64,000 nucleotides of DNA from Hyparrhenia diplandra (taxonomy: Eukaryota; Streptophyta; Magnoliopsida; Poales; Poaceae): positions 744,001 to 808,000 of the forward strand of contig JADLZK010011205.1 of NCBI GenBank assembly GCA_015847255.1, in the 5' to 3' direction. The notes under the pieces were generated by a model. The model was not told the DNA's origin and did no database searches. It saw only the letters and a list, made by a program, of their open reading frames with translations. Both the position numbers and the translations under genes were made by a program. Positions 61,399-64,000 of this stretch are shown in pieces (positions within the stretch are counted from its first letter, which is position 1; each line of letters starts with the position of its first letter).

Positions 61399-62350
61399 TT
61401 TTTTTTTTTTTGCGACGTGGGAACATTATATTAAAAGAGTACACAGTACATCTGAAATTTTCTGAGAATGCTCCCTAAACAAACTAGAAGTCCCAACAAA
61501 GACCCTAGGCAATTCTATCTGTTTCTCGATCCTTCTTAGGTCTTGGGGTGTCGCCGCCTCCACCGTCGGCTACTTCCACCAGGAGGCAAGGTTCGATCTT
61601 CATGCCGGCATGGATCCTCAAGGTTGAGTTTTCTACATGACGGGACCACCATCCACGCCATACCCGATGAATCGCGGAGGAGCAAGCGTGGAGGAGGAAG
61701 AAGAACCGATCCGATGGTCGCGACCTCGTCTGAGTCGACGTCGTCGTCGTTGAAAAATAAAACTCCCCATGCAAACATGATGAATTTAGCGCCGCCGATT
61801 ACGTCATCGAACTCATCGTCGTCATCTTCACAAGATTTGTCATGGGAGAACACAAATCCACCCGACATCCGGATAGATATCGTTGGAAAACTAAATCTCT
61901 CTAGCCCACCACCATGGTGGCCTTGTATAGAACCAAAGCGAGACAAAGAAAGGGCCGGAGTACCTTATTCTCCATCAATGGTGATGTCTTTGTCTTGCCA
62001 TCACTGTTGAGGAACGACATGCTCCATTGCTCCATCGATGATCTTGACAACGCCTTTACGCCGTGGGGCCAACCTCTTCGATTGGATCTCCAGGAGAAAC
62101 CCTAAACTTGAAGACTTCGATCTACTAGGAAAAACTTATTGGCTTGATGGATCCCCACCCCTTCAACCCCCGGCGTGATGCCGAGGAGAAGGAGGGGGAC
62201 CGGGCCGGGTGGTGGACGACGGAGACGGGCCGGCGGCCTTTGTCGAGGTGGAACTCGAGGCGGCCTCGGCGAGAGAGAACACGCCGAAGTTCGGCTTTGG
62301 CGCCGGTTCGATAGTCGTTCGTTTCGCCCTTGTCCTTGAGCAAGCAGACA
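61399..62350 (-). mobile_element. Retroposon with A-tail and 12-bp target repeats
   Basis: On the minus strand, about 950 bp end in 'taatataatgttcccacgtcgc' plus an A-run (T-run at 61399-61411). The repeat ATTCCTGTCACC occurs at 61383-61394 and 62351-62362. The 5' half is GC-rich with a 136-codon frame (61536-61946) having an acidic stretch EDDDDEFDD. I recognise no reverse transcriptase, so it is either an internally deleted LINE or a retrocopy. Confidence 0.65.
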
Positions 62351-62579
62351 ATTCCTGTCACCGTCGGTCGGGAGGGATGTCATGGGCCGGCAAACTTCCT
62401 CCCTATGGGCCGGAAACCCATGTGTATCTCCCTCCCAAAGATTCAAACGAGCCCTAACGGGTTTATTGTTCCCCATCGTTATTGGATTCTACTTGTTTAT
62501 AGAACCGGATCCGGCTGGCATGCAGCAAAAAGGCTATCTGCACTCCTATACCGCTGAGCGGTACTTCAGTTTGGTTTTA

Positions 62580-63050
62580 ACGTAAATACGCGCCGCACGC
62601 GATCTTGAAAAAGACACGGCACCCTTGAGTACCGCCCTCGCCACGGGACAGACAGCGGGCTTCCGGTCCATACGCCACATGCGAGAAGTGAGAGGCAGCT
62701 GGAGAGAGAGGATGGATCAGTGGCGGGCCCCACTATCTCAACTACAAAAAAAAAATGTTATAACTCACAAACTAAAAAGCCAAATTAAATTCGATTGCAC
62801 CATTCAATTCGTTTCAATAAATTCTTGAGTAACTAGATCTCACATGGATATATTTAGATAAAATTTTAAGTGGACATTTGGCGTGTAGTTGGGATAGAGA
62901 AAGATATAAAGTATGGATGGGTGCTTTGAAACCTGGATATAAAAGTTATAGAATATAGATGGCCAGGGATGGAATATTCCTTTTAAAGGATGAATTTAAA
63001 GCACGACGAGTGCGGATAGTCTGATACTCGATACTGTTTCTTAGCGGGTC
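62580..63050. other. Spacer before the second MATH copy
   Basis: No gene is seen. The phrase 'taacgggttta.tgtt' here (62455 and 63079) also occurs at 58207 and in variant form at 58268, so a short repeat is dispersed around the Harbinger-like element. Confidence 0.3.
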
Positions 63051-63104
63051 GTACAACAGTGATCTGTGCTTTGAATGCTAACGGGTTTACTGTTTATCCG
63101 ATCA

Positions 63105-64000
63105 CCACGTTTATAAAGGAAGTAGTAGGATAGAGACCGTAGGAGGAAGAGAACAGAGTACACAGGAGAGAGGAGACGGAAAGGAGCTAAACCTAAACCC
63201 GATCCGATCCGATTATTCAACACAACAGCCACCCTCCCCCGACTCCATTTCACCACACCTCCCCCGCCCCCCTCTCCGACTCGACTAGGGCGCTCGCGCA
63301 CGCCGCCGCCCCCGCCCCCTCCGCCGCCGCCGCAGCCGCAGCCGACGACGACGGGCGGGAGGGAAAGAGGGAGCGCTCTCGATCTCCGCGCGGGCCGTGG
63401 GGGCGCACGCACGGCGCGCCTGGCGGCCTCCCCGGTCGGGGGTCAGATCCGAGCTGAATCGGGGAGATTTCCCGGCCAGGTGAGCATTGCGGCGCGGCCC
63501 CTCCCGATCTAGAGACGGCTCCTTGGGTCCCGTAGGCTCGGTTCCCTCGCGAGAACGGGTCCGCCCGGTGCGCGCTTGGATTGGATTGGGTTGGATTGGC
63601 GGGTCCTGTTCCAGACTCTCAGTCAATTCGTTCGTTCCATTTGGTGATGGTTTCGGAGGCAGCTGGAGTATATAATCCTTGCGGTCTCGGAAAGTAATCC
63701 AGCTCCGATTTATGATTTATTATTATGTATGGTTGATCCCTTGGAGCCTTTTAGTTTTATGCATGCTCTCATTCCGTGGAGGCTTTCAGCTCTTTTGACG
63801 CTAGATTATTGCTTTCGGATAAGACTAGTTATTACTTCCTCTTGAAATTTGAGGAGGTTTTGCGGTCAGGAATGGTGTTATGGGGATTAGAAAGCGTCCC
63901 TGATATCATCACGAGACATGAATTCACTCTTTTGGATGTCACTTTTGCTCCGATGGTGTCTTGAATGTCTATGTGATTCCAGGGGTTCGATCGCCATTTC
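63105..64000 (+). other. Promoter, leader exon and first intron of a second MATH gene copy
   Basis: TTTATAAAG at about 63110 is a plausible TATA box. The leader up to the donor CCAG/GTGAGCATTGCG (63479-63480) aligns with the leader at 49320-49566: both have 'ctcgactagg', 'gggaggga..gagc.ctctcga.ctccg', 'cgcacgcac', 'ggcggcctcc', 'ctgaatcgg' and the same donor context. After it, 'ggtgatggtttc..ggcagctg' and 'ataatccag' or 'gtaatccag' also match 49700-49745. The first coding exon should lie just beyond the window. Confidence 0.65.

Larger units (their letters stand above)
58291..62454. mobile_element. PIF/Harbinger-like element, 4.16 kb
   Basis: TAA direct repeats (58288-58290 and 62455-62457) flank inverted ends GGGCCTCGTTTGGAT and ATTCAAACGAGCCC. 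A TAA/TTA duplication with G-rich short TIRs is the mark of PIF/Harbinger and Tourist elements. No transposase or Myb-like ORF was found, so it would be a large non-autonomous member. It holds a GC-rich exon-like stretch at its left and a retroposon at its right. The ends match over only about 14 bp with one gap, so chance is not fully excluded. Confidence 0.5.

Noticed and set aside
63041..63626. Minus-strand frames at the right edge
   Set aside because: They are antisense to the conserved MATH leader and are Gly/Arg-rich.

Overview
This window is plant nuclear DNA, most likely from a grass and probably Oryza or a close relative. The reasons are GT-AG intron genes with AT-rich introns and GC-rich first exons, grass-type transposons (Stowaway-, Tourist-, hAT-, Mutator- and Helitron-type, Au-like SINEs, a chromodomain Ty3/gypsy element), and CBL, DA1 and FBD F-box proteins close to known cereal proteins. 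I cannot name the species from sequence alone. No bacterial gene, CRISPR array, tRNA or rRNA gene was seen.

Left third (1-30950): an array of duplicated modules built from three unrelated gene types. These are a DA1-family zinc peptidase (3' exons at 58-1029, fragments at 14400-14916 and 18870-19300), FBD/LRR F-box genes (A at 2536-4403; B, C and D at 12589, 17055 and 29185), and a PIG-X/PBN1-like gene for a subunit of ER GPI-mannosyltransferase I (copy 1 at 7151-9668, copy 2 at about 14917-15902, copy 3 at 19302-26813, and an exon-1 relic at about 2100-2250). Introns and 3' flanks are duplicated too, so this is segmental tandem duplication and not retroposition. Every copy I could read carries a frameshift, stop or missing exon. 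Copy 3 is also hit by a 513-bp Mutator-like element and a 5.06-kb Ty3/gypsy element. In copy 3 the last DA1 exon is fused in frame to PIG-X exon 2.

Middle (31000-46000): a possible small minus-strand gene, several small transposons, and a calcineurin B-like calcium sensor gene of the CBL2/3/6 type (eight coding exons, 35452-45801). Its introns hold a hAT element and SINE-like repeats. A 4508-bp Helitron has landed inside coding exon 7 and itself contains a 910-bp Mutator-like element with long terminal inverted repeats.

Right third (46800-64000): nested MITEs and a second Helitron inserted in a locally repeated unit; a MATH-domain gene of the TRAF1a/TRAF1b (MUSE13/14) type at about 49300-55225; tandem repeats and another Helitron terminus; a 4.16-kb PIF/Harbinger-like element with a nested retroposon; and at the right edge the promoter and first exon of a second copy of the MATH gene.

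The genes do not form one pathway. The biological interest lies in duplication, chimera formation and transposon damage. One caution applies throughout: single-base indels interrupt nearly all recognisable genes, including CBL, whose protein sequence otherwise looks well conserved, so some may be assembly errors.
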